Below the pieces are notes generated by a model that was not told the DNA's origin, ran no database searches, and saw only the letters and a program-made list of their open reading frames with translations. A stretch of DNA of 64,000 nt from Alcanivorax sp. (GTDB taxonomy: Bacteria > Pseudomonadota > Gammaproteobacteria > Pseudomonadales > Alcanivoracaceae), in the NCBI GenBank assembly GCA_022565695.1, contig JAIUME010000001.1, forward strand, positions 1 through 64,000, written 5' to 3'. The translations under genes were made by a program, and so were the position numbers. Shown one piece after another: positions 23,458 to 32,167 of the stretch. Position 1 is the first letter of the stretch, and every line of letters begins with the position of its first letter.

Positions 23458-24435
23458 TCAGCCCGGCTCTGACACAAGCCCCAGCAGTTCCCGAGCGCGC
23501 TGCGCACGCAGCGCCCTGGCTTTGCCGGCAATGCCGAACAGGCGCGCATCCCGTTGCCAGCGAGCCGCTGCAGGGTCCGCCGGGTGTGCCGCCAGCAATG
23601 CTCCGACCCGCTCATACAATGCCGCGGCATCCTCCTGCGCTGCATCCAGCAACCAGTGCGTCAAGGGCGCAGCCGGGTCCCGCTCCGCGAGCGCGGACAC
23701 CGACGCCAGCGCCGCCCCGAGTGCAGACAACAACGCCGCCTCTGCAGGGCCACCCAAACGCCGCACTTCCCGCAGGCCATGGGCCAGCAGCGCGAGCATG
23801 ACGTGGATATCCTCGATGGTGCGAAACGGCTTCAGGTAATCACTGTAGCCGTCGCCGGGCAGCACCGCGTCATCCGGCAAGGCCACTGACTCGAACGCCA
23901 CGCCGCAATGCGGCACCTCCGGAATAAACGGTAACGGCGGCTGCGGCTGGAAGGTCACCCCCGTCGCAGAGGCCGGCACGCGCACCACCCGCAGCTGGGG
24001 GCGAGACGAATCTGCCTCTTTTTCATCCAGTACTTCTCTGGCCTCTTCTTCTCTAACCACGACAAACAGACTGTCACAGGCCTGCCCGAAGGTGCTCCAG
24101 GCCTTGATGCCGGACAAGCGCCACGCCCCATCCTCTCGTTGCAGGGACGTGGTGATATCCCGGGGGCGGTTTCCGCCTGCTTCGGTCGCGCAGAACGCCT
24201 GCAAACCTGCAACGCCGTCCTGGGGGAAGCCAGCTGCCATGGCGGCCTGATAGCCCGCCGCAAATGCCCAACCCAATCGGTCCGCCATGGCCCCGCCACG
24301 TATGGCGTGATCCGCCGGGCTGGCGTCGGTGTGGGCCGCCGTCAGCGCCAGCCAACGCTGCCGCCAGTCTGCGAGGTCTTCCGTCAAGGGCGGCGCAATC
24401 GGCGCGCGCAGACTATCCAGGAGCACATCGTGCAT
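23458..24435 (-). CDS. acyl-CoA dehydrogenase-like protein (atypical)
   Basis: A 325-residue relative of acyl-CoA dehydrogenases. Residues 80-160 keep the FAD-contacting region in altered form (FCATEAGGNRPRDITTSLQR, then WRLSGIKAWSTFG) and the middle beta domain up to about 210. The C-terminal helical bundle is short and divergent, and I cannot find the usual catalytic Glu segment. The normal length is about 380. It may be a degenerate or accessory member. Its stop codon abuts the convergent dksA stop (TGATCA). Confidence 0.65.
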   Translation of the reverse strand: MHDVLLDSLRAPIAPPLTEDLADWRQRWLALTAAHTDASPADHAIRGGAMADRLGWAFAAGYQAAMAAGFPQDGVAGLQAFCATEAGGNRPRDITTSLQREDGAWRLSGIKAWSTFGQACDSLFVVVREEEAREVLDEKEADSSRPQLRVVRVPASATGVTFQPQPPLPFIPEVPHCGVAFESVALPDDAVLPGDGYSDYLKPFRTIEDIHVMLALLAHGLREVRRLGGPAEAALLSALGAALASVSALAERDPAAPLTHWLLDAAQEDAAALYERVGALLAAHPADPAAARWQRDARLFGIAGKARALRAQRARELLGLVSEPG

Positions 24436-24505
24436 TGCCGCTACCCCCTGCTTTTACATCACATGGTTTGAATCGAATGCTGACCATCATACTGGCGAGA
24501 GAGGC

Positions 24506-25654
24506 TCACGCCAGTAACGCCACCGATTTGATCAGCGCGTAAACACGCTGGCTCGGCGCCAGCGCAAGCTGGCGCACTGCATGAGGCGTCACCTCCGCCA
24601 GCAGCAGCTGCTGATCCGCCGTGCGGCAGGCCACTATGGTGCGGTGGTTCCGGGGTGGATCAATACGCTCGATGATCACGGGCAGATGGTTCTGGATACT
24701 GATGCGGTGGGGCACATCCAGCGACAGACTGACGTCGCGCGCAAGAATGCGCAGTCTGGAGGGGCGGGCTCCTGTGGCATGTCCTGTGGCATGTCCTGTG
24801 GCATGTCTTGCGGCATGTTTTGAGGCATAGCCATTAGCAGGCACCCGTAGGGCCATGTCGTCCGTGCCGAACCACTGATAGCCCTCTTCAATCGGGCATT
24901 CATCCAGGCCTTCATCAAGACAACCAAGCCGCCCCTCGAGCACGGACGCCGCGCCCTCATCATCAAACAGCGGCGAGTCGGGGCGGGCCAGCGCTTCCCT
25001 CAGCGACTCGACCCGCTGGATCCGGCCGGCATGCATGAACGCCACTCGATCTGCCAGCCGCTCGACCTCGTCCGGCACATGGCTGACCATGATGATCGGC
25101 ACCCCGGACTCCGCCGCCATGCGCGACAGAAACGGCATGATCTCACTCTTGGTCTGTGTATCAAGCGCCGCCAGCGGCTCATCCAGCAGCAGCAGTTGAG
25201 GGCTGATAAGCAACGCCCGACCCAATGAAAACCGCTGACGCTGGCCACCGGATAACTGGTCGATCCGCCGTTCGAGCAGATCATCAATGCCGAGCATCGC
25301 CATCACCTCATCGGGATGCAGGCGACGCAGTGCCTCGGGCGTGCGGCGATAGCCATACAGCAGGTTTTCTTTTGCCGACAGATGCGGCAACAGGCTGTGC
25401 TCCTGAAACACCAGGCCGATACGTCGTTTGTGCAAGGGCACAAACTGTCGGCGCCCTTGCTGCCAGGACTGCCCGGCAAACCGCACCGTTGCATCCTGCG
25501 GCCGTTCAAGGCCGGCTATAACGCGCAGCAGTGTGGTCTTGCCACAGCCCGAGCGCCCGAACAGCGCCGTGACGCCATCCAGCGGCAACGTGCTGTCCAC
25601 ATCAAGCTCGAAATCATCGCCCCGTCGCAACCGGGCCCGAATATGCAGTGTCAT
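24506..25654 (-). CDS. modC: molybdate ABC transporter ATP-binding protein
   Basis: A 382-residue ABC ATPase. Walker A is GRSGCGKTTLLR (about 33-44), the signature is LSGGQRQRFSLGRALL, Walker B is LLLLDEPLAALD. The C-terminal TOBE/Mop-like domain (about 300-382) is diagnostic of ModC. The linker between the two contains an in-frame HATG repeat. It energises molybdate uptake with ModB and ModA. It overlaps modB by ATGA and is the last gene of the operon. Confidence 0.93.
   Translation of the reverse strand: MTLHIRARLRRGDDFELDVDSTLPLDGVTALFGRSGCGKTTLLRVIAGLERPQDATVRFAGQSWQQGRRQFVPLHKRRIGLVFQEHSLLPHLSAKENLLYGYRRTPEALRRLHPDEVMAMLGIDDLLERRIDQLSGGQRQRFSLGRALLISPQLLLLDEPLAALDTQTKSEIMPFLSRMAAESGVPIIMVSHVPDEVERLADRVAFMHAGRIQRVESLREALARPDSPLFDDEGAASVLEGRLGCLDEGLDECPIEEGYQWFGTDDMALRVPANGYASKHAARHATGHATGHATGARPSRLRILARDVSLSLDVPHRISIQNHLPVIIERIDPPRNHRTIVACRTADQQLLLAEVTPHAVRQLALAPSQRVYALIKSVALLA
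24771..24830 (-). repeat. 12-base tandem repeat within modC
   Basis: Three exact copies of CCTGTGGCATGT (24771-24806) are followed by two diverged copies (to 24830). The period of 12 keeps the reading frame and encodes a repeating His-Ala-Thr-Gly unit in the linker before the TOBE domain. Confidence 0.9.
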
Positions 25655-26337
25655 AATCGGGCCACCACCAGGCGACGATTAATGCTGTACACCACGAACA
25701 GGGTGATAAACGCGAAGATCAGCAGCATCAGCGAAAGGGCGTGGGTCGCTTCGTAATTCATCGCCTCGGCATGGTCGTAGATCAATACCGACAGCACTTT
25801 GGTCTCGCCGGGGATACTGCCGCCGAGCATCAGAATAACGCCGAACTCGCCCAGCGTATGGGCGAAGGTCAACGTCGCCGCCACCACGAAACCGCTCCGG
25901 GTCAGGGGGAAAATCACGCTGAAAAAACGATCGGCGAATCCGGCACCGAGGCTGCTGGCGACTTCCACCGGGCGGCGGCCCAGATTGCTGAACGCCTGGG
26001 TGAGTGGCTGCACGGCAAACGGCATGGAATACAGCACCGAGGCAATCAGGATGCCCTCGAAGGTAAAGGCGAGATGGTGCAGGCCAATGCGTTCAAGGGT
26101 TTCCCCCACGATCCCCTCGGGGCCCAGCACGATTAGCAGGTAGAACCCCAGCACGGTCGGCGGCAGCACCAGTGGCAGGGCAACAATCGCCTGCACCACG
26201 GTCCGCACCGTGTTGCGGCCTTGCGCCAGCCACCAGGCGATGGGCGTCGCCAGCACCAGCAGAATCAGCGTCGTGTACAGGCAAAGCCTGAAGGTGACGT
26301 TGATCGCCTGCCACTCTGCCGGACCCAGTGAAAACAT
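25651..26337 (-). CDS. modB: molybdate ABC transporter permease
   Basis: A 228-residue inner-membrane permease with about five transmembrane segments. The EAA-loop signature appears as EVASSLGAGFADRFFSVIFPLTRSG, where the ATPase docks. VALPLVLPPTVLGFYLL and MLGGSIPGETKVLSVLIYD are typical of ModB. It lies between modA (five-base gap) and modC (ATGA overlap), all on the minus strand. Confidence 0.94.
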   Translation of the reverse strand: MFSLGPAEWQAINVTFRLCLYTTLILLVLATPIAWWLAQGRNTVRTVVQAIVALPLVLPPTVLGFYLLIVLGPEGIVGETLERIGLHHLAFTFEGILIASVLYSMPFAVQPLTQAFSNLGRRPVEVASSLGAGFADRFFSVIFPLTRSGFVVAATLTFAHTLGEFGVILMLGGSIPGETKVLSVLIYDHAEAMNYEATHALSLMLLIFAFITLFVVYSINRRLVVARL

Positions 26338-26342
26338 CGTGC

Positions 26343-27086
26343 TTACTCCGCCAGGACAAACCCGTAACGCGACATGATGTCGTGGGCTGTCTCGTTTGCC
26401 ATGAAGTCAGCGAACGCCCGCGCCTCCGGCTTGCCGCCGCCCCGCCGGGTCACAACATAGCCCTGCGTCAGCGGCTTGTGTAACGCGTCGTCAATCAAAT
26501 GGTACCCGTGGGTCGCCAGGTCAGGAAACTTCGCCAGCGACAGGGCAATGATGCCAACCTGCGCGGCGCCCGACCGGGCCATCTGTGCCGCGTGGGCAAT
26601 GTTCTCGCCGAACACCAGCTTGCCCTGCACGGCCTCCCAGACACCCGCAGATTGCAGTGCCTCTTTGGCGCGCAGACCGTAAGGCGCATGGGCCGGCTGG
26701 GCGATGGCAATGCGGCGGATGTCGTCGGACGCCAGGTCTTCCAGCGTCAGGCTGGCGGCGTCGAGAGTGTTACTCCAGATGACGATGCGGCCCATCGCGT
26801 AAACGGCTGGCTCCGTCGCGGCCAGCCCCCTGTCCCGGAGCCTTTCCGGGTATGCAATGTCGGCAGAAAAGAAGATGTCGAAGGGCGCGCCATGAAGGAT
26901 CTGCGTTGTCATTTTGCCGGATGAGCCGTAGAGAACCTCGATATTGGCCTCGGGATGTGCCTGCCGGTAAGCCTCGACGATGTCATCCAGTGCATAGCGC
27001 AGATCGGCAGCCGCTGCGATGCGCAGGGGTTCACTGGCGTGCGCGCCGGCGCACCACAGCAACAGGAGCAGTGAGAGCCTGCGCAT
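26343..27086 (-). CDS. modA: molybdate-binding periplasmic protein
   Basis: A 247-residue substrate-binding protein. The signal peptide ends after AHAS (about residue 18). The mature protein has AAAADLRYALDDI, YGSSGKMTTQI and DIFFSADIAYPERL, the segments that hold the oxyanion in ModA. The start at 27086 (MRRLSLLLLL) is just past the stop of the upstream phospholipase-like gene; an earlier in-frame start lies inside that gene. The operon order modA-modB-modC is standard. Confidence 0.93.
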   Translation of the reverse strand: MRRLSLLLLLWCAGAHASEPLRIAAAADLRYALDDIVEAYRQAHPEANIEVLYGSSGKMTTQILHGAPFDIFFSADIAYPERLRDRGLAATEPAVYAMGRIVIWSNTLDAASLTLEDLASDDIRRIAIAQPAHAPYGLRAKEALQSAGVWEAVQGKLVFGENIAHAAQMARSGAAQVGIIALSLAKFPDLATHGYHLIDDALHKPLTQGYVVTRRGGGKPEARAFADFMANETAHDIMSRYGFVLAE

Positions 27087-27087
27087 G

Positions 27088-28371
27088 CTAGAGATGTGCC
27101 CCGAGCAGTGCAGCACCATAACCCACCAGGCGCTTGTACCAGGGGCGCTGCTCCCAGCGCGACAGCGTATACCGCTCTGCGGACTTCAGATCGTTTTCAA
27201 TCAGCATGCGGATGTGCCAGGCCGTGTCTTCATCGTAAATATTCAGATTTGCTTCATCATTGATACGAAACGAGCGGTTGTCCATGTTCGTAGAACCGAC
27301 GCTGGCCCAGGCGTCGTCAATGGTCAGCAATTTGGCGTGGTACATGCTGGGTTGGTACTCATATAACGACACACCGGCTTCCAGCATCGGCTGCCAGCGA
27401 TTCACCGAGGCATGACGAATATAGCCCTGATCGATGCTGCCACCCGGCACCAGAATGCGCACCTTGACGCCGCGCTCGGCGGCAGCCGTCAGGGCCTCGA
27501 TGACGGCGGGATCGGGATAGAAGTAGGCGGTCGCGGCAGTGATGGATGTCTCTGCTGCAGCGATGGCATACAGAAACAGAAAGCGCATTCGGTGGCGGCC
27601 TTCGCGCGGCGAGCTCTTCACCAGTTGCAGCACTGCTTCACCCTGCTCCGACAGCGCCGGGAAAAACAGGTCGCCTTCCAGCAATTCGCCGGTCGCCTCT
27701 AGCCAGGTTTCCGCAAACGCCCCCTGCATGTTGGCCACCACCGGCCCCCGAACGCGGAAGTGATGATCCCGGTAGCTGCTGTCCACTTCGCTGGCCAACC
27801 AGTTATCGGCCATGTTCGCGCCACCGATAAAGCCGGTCTCGCCATCAATCATCAGCAGCTTGCGATGCGTACGGTGATTGAACCGGGACAGCTGATACCA
27901 GGATGGCTCGCGCCAGCGCACCACTCTGACGCCCGCCTCTTCCATGCGGGTAAATTTCTCCGGATCAGCGGTCCGCGAGCCGATGTAGTCGGCAATCACC
28001 TTTACCTTGACGCCGCGCTCAGCCGCTTCGGCCAGCACATCGGCGAACGCCCCTGCAGATGCCGCGCCCCAGAATTCGTAGGTCTCGAAGGTGACGCTAT
28101 GCTGCGCCTGGCCCACCGCCTCCCGCATGGCCGCGTAGATCGCCTCACCATCTTCAAGTGGCAGGATTTCATGACCGCCCCGAATCGGGCTGTGCAACAG
28201 TGCGTCCAGCGTCTGCCGAAAAGCGGGGTCGGCGACCGAATAGGCCGGCACCACCGGCTCCAGCAGACGTTTGCTTTTCGGCAATGCATTGAAGACCAGC
28301 AGATTGCCGAGCAGGAACAGGACCGCCAGGCCTGCGGTAATAACGAGCGGAACACCGATGGATTTTTTCAT
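27088..28371 (-). CDS. cardiolipin synthase-like phospholipase D protein
   Basis: A 427-residue member of the phospholipase D superfamily. An N-terminal transmembrane anchor (about 5-27) precedes two HKD motifs: HRTHRKLLMIDGETGFIGGANMADN and MYHAKLLTIDDAWASVGSTNMDNRSF. This layout fits bacterial cardiolipin synthases, which join two phospholipids in the inner membrane. The gene ends two bases before modA starts, so modABC may be read through from its promoter. Which Cls subtype it is remains unclear. Confidence 0.85.
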   Translation of the reverse strand: MKKSIGVPLVITAGLAVLFLLGNLLVFNALPKSKRLLEPVVPAYSVADPAFRQTLDALLHSPIRGGHEILPLEDGEAIYAAMREAVGQAQHSVTFETYEFWGAASAGAFADVLAEAAERGVKVKVIADYIGSRTADPEKFTRMEEAGVRVVRWREPSWYQLSRFNHRTHRKLLMIDGETGFIGGANMADNWLASEVDSSYRDHHFRVRGPVVANMQGAFAETWLEATGELLEGDLFFPALSEQGEAVLQLVKSSPREGRHRMRFLFLYAIAAAETSITAATAYFYPDPAVIEALTAAAERGVKVRILVPGGSIDQGYIRHASVNRWQPMLEAGVSLYEYQPSMYHAKLLTIDDAWASVGSTNMDNRSFRINDEANLNIYDEDTAWHIRMLIENDLKSAERYTLSRWEQRPWYKRLVGYGAALLGAHL

Positions 28372-28522
28372 GTCGTCAGCCTACGGCACCTCCGAATAAC
28401 TCTCCAGACATTCTCCACACCTTCTCCAGACGCTCCCCGCTTTCTTTGCCCAACATCTCGCCCGGCTCTGCTGCTGGCCTTACACTCGAGCGGGCATCAC
28501 AACAACATCAAGGAGAAACAGC

Positions 28523-28942
28523 ATGCACAGCCCGATTATTGCTCCCGTGGTCGCCCTGGTGGCCTGGTCCCTGCTCATGTGGGTCTGGATGTATGCCACC
28601 CGCCTGCCCGCCATGGCCCGCGCCAAAATGAAACCGGATCCGCAGCTGCCGCGCGGGGAGCAGATGAACCTGTTGCCGCCCCGCACACGCTGGAAGGCAG
28701 ACAACTACAACCACCTGATGGAACAGCCGACCATTTTCTATGCCATCGCCCTGTCGCTGGCCTTGCTGGAAGCCGGCGGCGGCAGCAGTCTGGTGTTGGC
28801 CTGGGCCTATGTCGGCCTGCGCATTGTCCACAGCCTGTGGCAATCGCTGACCAACGTCATCGAGGTGCGCTTTGTCCTGTTTGCCCTGTCGTCGCTGATG
28901 TTGTTCGGCCTGACCTGGAACGCCGCCCGGGCGCTGCTTTAG
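28523..28942 (+). CDS. MAPEG-family membrane protein
   Basis: A 139-residue integral membrane protein with four predicted helices, matching MAPEG (membrane-associated eicosanoid/glutathione metabolism). The ADNYNHLMEQPTIFYAIAL segment (about 69-87) is the family's conserved core. Bacterial members have glutathione transferase or peroxidase activity on lipid electrophiles in some species. AAGGAG precedes ATG 28523. It is divergent from the cardiolipin synthase-like gene and convergent with the LysR gene (four-base overlap of ends). Confidence 0.85.
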   Translation: MHSPIIAPVVALVAWSLLMWVWMYATRLPAMARAKMKPDPQLPRGEQMNLLPPRTRWKADNYNHLMEQPTIFYAIALSLALLEAGGGSSLVLAWAYVGLRIVHSLWQSLTNVIEVRFVLFALSSLMLFGLTWNAARALL

Positions 28943-29916
28943 CCCGCAGGCTGCCCCGGAGCGGACGCCAGGACGCGCTGGCGCAACCAGTCCAGGGCCA
29001 GGTCGGCATCCTGATCGCGGTGCCAGTACAGATACAGGGACAGTGGCGGCATGCGCACGGGCAAGGGCCGCACCACCACCCCCGGCGGGGCCAGATCCTG
29101 CGCCAGCATGTCCGGCAGGGTAAGCAGCAGATCGGTGGCGGCCACCGTCGCCATGGCCGCCTGATAGTGCTGGCAGCGCAGCGCGATGTGTCGGTGGTGC
29201 CCGGCCTGGGCCAGGCCGAAATCCTCCAGCCCCGGGCCTCGCCGGCGCGAGGACACCAGCACATGTCGGGCGGCCAGATAATCCGCCAGCGACACTGCCG
29301 TCATCTCTGCCAGCGGGTGCCCGGCGCGCAGCATAACCACCAACGGCACATCCATGAGGTGTGCCTGGCGGATATCGGCATCCATGGGCAGCTGCACATC
29401 CATGGCCAGATCCAGCCGCCCCGCCGCCAGGCTGGGGGCCAGCTCACGCCGTCCGATGGTCAGCGATTGCAGGTCTACACCCGGTGCCTCGCTGGCCAGC
29501 GTCTGCATCAGCGTCGGCAGCACACAGGCTTCAAGCCCGTCGCGCAGGCCCAGCACGAAGGTACGCCGTGCCTGGGCAGGCTCGAAGCCGCCCATACCAG
29601 ACAGGCAGCCTTGCAGCCCGTGCAGCGCCTCGCGCACCGGGTTGATCAGCTCCCGCGCCCGGGGTGTGGGGGCCATGTCTCGCCCCCGCCGCACGAACAG
29701 GGGATCTTCCAGGCGTTCGCGCAGCCGCGCCAGCGCATGACTCACCGCTGGCTGGCTCAGGTTCAGCACAGACGCCGCCCGGGTGATGGAGCCCTCGCGG
29801 TAAATGGCCTCGAAGACCACAAACAGGTTCAGATCGAGGCGACCTATATTCAGGCTGGGGTTAAGACCAGAGTTAAGACCCGGGTTGAGACCCGGCGCGC
29901 TATTCGAAGCATGCAT
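28939..29916 (-). CDS. LysR-family transcriptional regulator
   Basis: A 325-residue LysR regulator. The winged helix-turn-helix is at residues about 25-85 (RLDLNLFVVFEAIYREGSI, then TRAASVLNLSQPAVSHALARL). A periplasmic-binding-protein-like effector domain follows. The first 25 residues carry a GLNP-type tandem repeat. It is divergent from the acyl-CoA dehydrogenase gene, so it probably regulates that gene and itself. Confidence 0.9.
   Translation of the reverse strand: MHASNSAPGLNPGLNSGLNPSLNIGRLDLNLFVVFEAIYREGSITRAASVLNLSQPAVSHALARLRERLEDPLFVRRGRDMAPTPRARELINPVREALHGLQGCLSGMGGFEPAQARRTFVLGLRDGLEACVLPTLMQTLASEAPGVDLQSLTIGRRELAPSLAAGRLDLAMDVQLPMDADIRQAHLMDVPLVVMLRAGHPLAEMTAVSLADYLAARHVLVSSRRRGPGLEDFGLAQAGHHRHIALRCQHYQAAMATVAATDLLLTLPDMLAQDLAPPGVVVRPLPVRMPPLSLYLYWHRDQDADLALDWLRQRVLASAPGQPAG
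29848..29892 (-). repeat. 12-base repeat at LysR gene 5' end
   Basis: Three and a half in-frame copies of a GGTCTYAACCCG-like unit encode GLNP, GLNS, GLNP, SLN at residues 9-23 of the regulator, before the DNA-binding domain. Confidence 0.85.
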
Positions 29917-30055
29917 GATATGAAATTCACACTATTCATTAGATTCATTGCCTAGCCTTCCATACACTCGAGGTATTGGCAATGTTGGCGATGCATCAGT
30001 AATGATGGGACACAGCCGCCACCCACAGCCGCCACCCAATGACCGGGAGCACATC

Positions 30056-31264
30056 ATGGATTTCAGCCTGTCGCCCAAAGCCCAGGATTACTACGATCGC
30101 GTCCAGCGTTTCATGGACGAGCATATCCACCCCATCGAACACGCTTACCATACCGAGCTGCAGAGCCTGGATAACAAGTGGGTGGTGCTGCCGATCATCG
30201 AGGAGCTGAAGGCCAAGGCCAAAGCTGAAGGCCTGTGGAACATGTTCCTGCCGGACGAGAAACTCGGCGCCGGCATTTCCGTGACAGATTATGCCTCCGT
30301 GGCCGAGCTGACCGGTCGCTCTGCCATTGCGCCGGAAATCTTCAACTGCAACGCGCCGGACACCGGCAATATGGAAGTGCTGTATCACTACGGCAACGAG
30401 GAACAGAAAGCCCAGTGGCTGACGCCGCTGCTGGCCGGTGAAATCCGCTCTGCCTTCTGCATGACCGAGCCCGGTGTGGCCTCCTCGGACGCCACCAACA
30501 TGGCGGCCACCGCCACCGTGGAAGGTGACGAAGTGGTACTCAACGGTCGCAAGTGGTGGAGCACCGGCATCGGTCACCCGAACTGCAAGATCATCATCTT
30601 CATGGGGCTCACCGACCCGACCGCCAGCCGCCATGCCCAGCACTCCATGGTACTGGTGCCCAAGGACACGCCGGGGGTGCGGGTAGAACGCATGCTGCAA
30701 ACCATGGGCATGTATGACGAGCCCTCCGGCCACGGCGAGGTGGTATTCGATAACGTGCGGCTGCCAAAGAGCGCCATCATTGCCGGGCCCGGTCGCGGCT
30801 TTGAAATCGCCCAGGGCCGCCTCGGGCCGGGCCGTATTCACCACTGCATGCGCTTGCTGGGCCTGTCGGAAATGGCACTGCGATTGATGTGCGAGCGTGG
30901 CACCGAGCGGGTCGCCTTTGGCAAGCCGCTGGTCAATCTTGGCGGCAACCGCGAACGCATTGCCGACGCGCGTATCATGATCGAGCAAGCGCGCCTGCTG
31001 GTGCTCAAGGCCGCCTGGCTGATCGACAAGAAAGGCGTGATGGCCGCCATGAGCGAGATTTCGCAGATCAAGGTGGTCTGCCCGAACGTGGCACAGCAGG
31101 TCATCGACATGGCGATGCAGATCCACGGCGGCGGCGGCCTGAGCAACGACTTCCCGCTGGCGGCAGCCTGGACCATGGCGCGCTCGCTGCGCCTGGCGGA
31201 CGGCCCGGATGAAGTGCACCGTGGCCTGATTGCCAAATTCGAGCTGATGAAATATCGCCGCTGA
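30056..31264 (+). CDS. acyl-CoA dehydrogenase (ACAD10/11-like)
   Basis: A 402-residue FAD-dependent acyl-CoA dehydrogenase. FCMTEPGVASSDATNM (about 137-152) and WWSTGIGHPNCKI are the flavin-contacting regions. The C-terminal domain has GLSEMALRLMCERGTERVAFGKPL, QIHGGGGLSNDFPL and DEVHRGLIAKFELMKY. It performs the first oxidation of beta-oxidation; chain-length preference is not readable. The sequence is close to the dehydrogenase part of ACAD10/11, and the gene for the matching phosphotransferase lies 0.9 kb downstream. The start at 30056 follows GGGAGC. Confidence 0.93.
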   Translation: MDFSLSPKAQDYYDRVQRFMDEHIHPIEHAYHTELQSLDNKWVVLPIIEELKAKAKAEGLWNMFLPDEKLGAGISVTDYASVAELTGRSAIAPEIFNCNAPDTGNMEVLYHYGNEEQKAQWLTPLLAGEIRSAFCMTEPGVASSDATNMAATATVEGDEVVLNGRKWWSTGIGHPNCKIIIFMGLTDPTASRHAQHSMVLVPKDTPGVRVERMLQTMGMYDEPSGHGEVVFDNVRLPKSAIIAGPGRGFEIAQGRLGPGRIHHCMRLLGLSEMALRLMCERGTERVAFGKPLVNLGGNRERIADARIMIEQARLLVLKAAWLIDKKGVMAAMSEISQIKVVCPNVAQQVIDMAMQIHGGGGLSNDFPLAAAWTMARSLRLADGPDEVHRGLIAKFELMKYRR

Positions 31265-31291
31265 TACAGACGGTCAGCTGCCCACAACCCG

Positions 31292-31321
31292 GCCCCGCAA
31301 CAGCGGGGCATTGTTGTTTTA
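31292..31321 (+). terminator. terminator after acyl-CoA dehydrogenase
   Basis: GCCCCGC (31292-31298) pairs with GCGGGGC (31303-31309) around AACA, followed by ATTGTTGTTTTA. It separates the dehydrogenase from the next gene cluster. Confidence 0.8.
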
Positions 31322-31354
31322 TAAATCACGGTTGATCAACACAGGGATCGGAAC

Positions 31355-32167
31355 ATGAGCAAGCGAGTACTGATTACCGGCGGCGCGTCGGGACTGGGCA
31401 AGGCAATGGCCGAACGCTATCTGGATGCGGGTGCGCGGGTGCTGATCACCGATGTGCATCAGGAGCGCGGCGAACAGACCGAGTTCGAGCTTCGCGCCCG
31501 GGGCGACGTGCACTTCGTCAAGGCCAATATCTGTGTCGATCAGGACTGGGACATGCTGGCCGAATGGTGCAACACGCACTGGCAAGGCCTGGATGTGCTG
31601 GTCAACAACGCCGGCGTGGCCAGTGCCGGACGGGTCGACAAGACCAGCATCGAAGACTGGGACTGGATCATTGATATCAATCTCAAGGGTATTGTGCGCG
31701 GGTTGCGCAGCATGGTGCCGATCATGAAAAAGCAGGGCAGCGGCCAGATCATCAATATTGCTTCCCTGGCTGCCATTGCCAACGCCCCGGCCATGGGTTC
31801 CTACAACGTCACCAAGGCGTCCGTGGTGGCACTCTCGGAAACCATGCGCCATGAGCTGGCCGCCTATGGCATTCATACCGCTGTCGTGTGCCCGAGCTTT
31901 TTCCAGACCAATCTGGCGGAATCCCTGCGCACCCCGGAGCCGGGCATGGAGCAGACCGTGCGCAAGCTGCTTGCGGGCGGCAAGCTCACCGCCGAAGATG
32001 TGGCGGACTATATTTATCGCAGCGCCGAAAAAAAGCAGTTCCTGATCCTGCCGCACAAGGAAGGACGGATGCTGTACCGCATCAAGAAATTCCTGCCTTT
32101 CCTGTATAACCGGGAGGCAGGCAAGGCCGGGCGGCGCATGAAAGAAAAGCTGGAGAAAGCCGGATGA
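31355..32167 (+). CDS. short-chain dehydrogenase/reductase
   Basis: A 270-residue classical SDR. The nucleotide motif is ITGGASGLGKAMA (about residues 7-19), NNAG follows at about 87-90, and the catalytic SYNVTKAS (Tyr and Lys) is near 149-156. It oxidises or reduces an unidentified alcohol or ketone. A basic C-terminal stretch (IKKFLPFLYNREAGKAGRRMKEKLE) may associate with membranes. The stop overlaps the next start as ATGA. Confidence 0.92.
   Translation: MSKRVLITGGASGLGKAMAERYLDAGARVLITDVHQERGEQTEFELRARGDVHFVKANICVDQDWDMLAEWCNTHWQGLDVLVNNAGVASAGRVDKTSIEDWDWIIDINLKGIVRGLRSMVPIMKKQGSGQIINIASLAAIANAPAMGSYNVTKASVVALSETMRHELAAYGIHTAVVCPSFFQTNLAESLRTPEPGMEQTVRKLLAGGKLTAEDVADYIYRSAEKKQFLILPHKEGRMLYRIKKFLPFLYNREAGKAGRRMKEKLEKAG

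Noticed and set aside
24491-24515. Inverted repeat ACTGGCG...CGCCAGT at the modC end as terminator
   Set aside because: It overlaps the stop codon and no T-run follows on the minus strand.
27760-29955. Plus-strand open frame of 731 codons
   Set aside because: It runs across the cardiolipin synthase-like, MAPEG and LysR genes with no recognisable domain; shadow frame.
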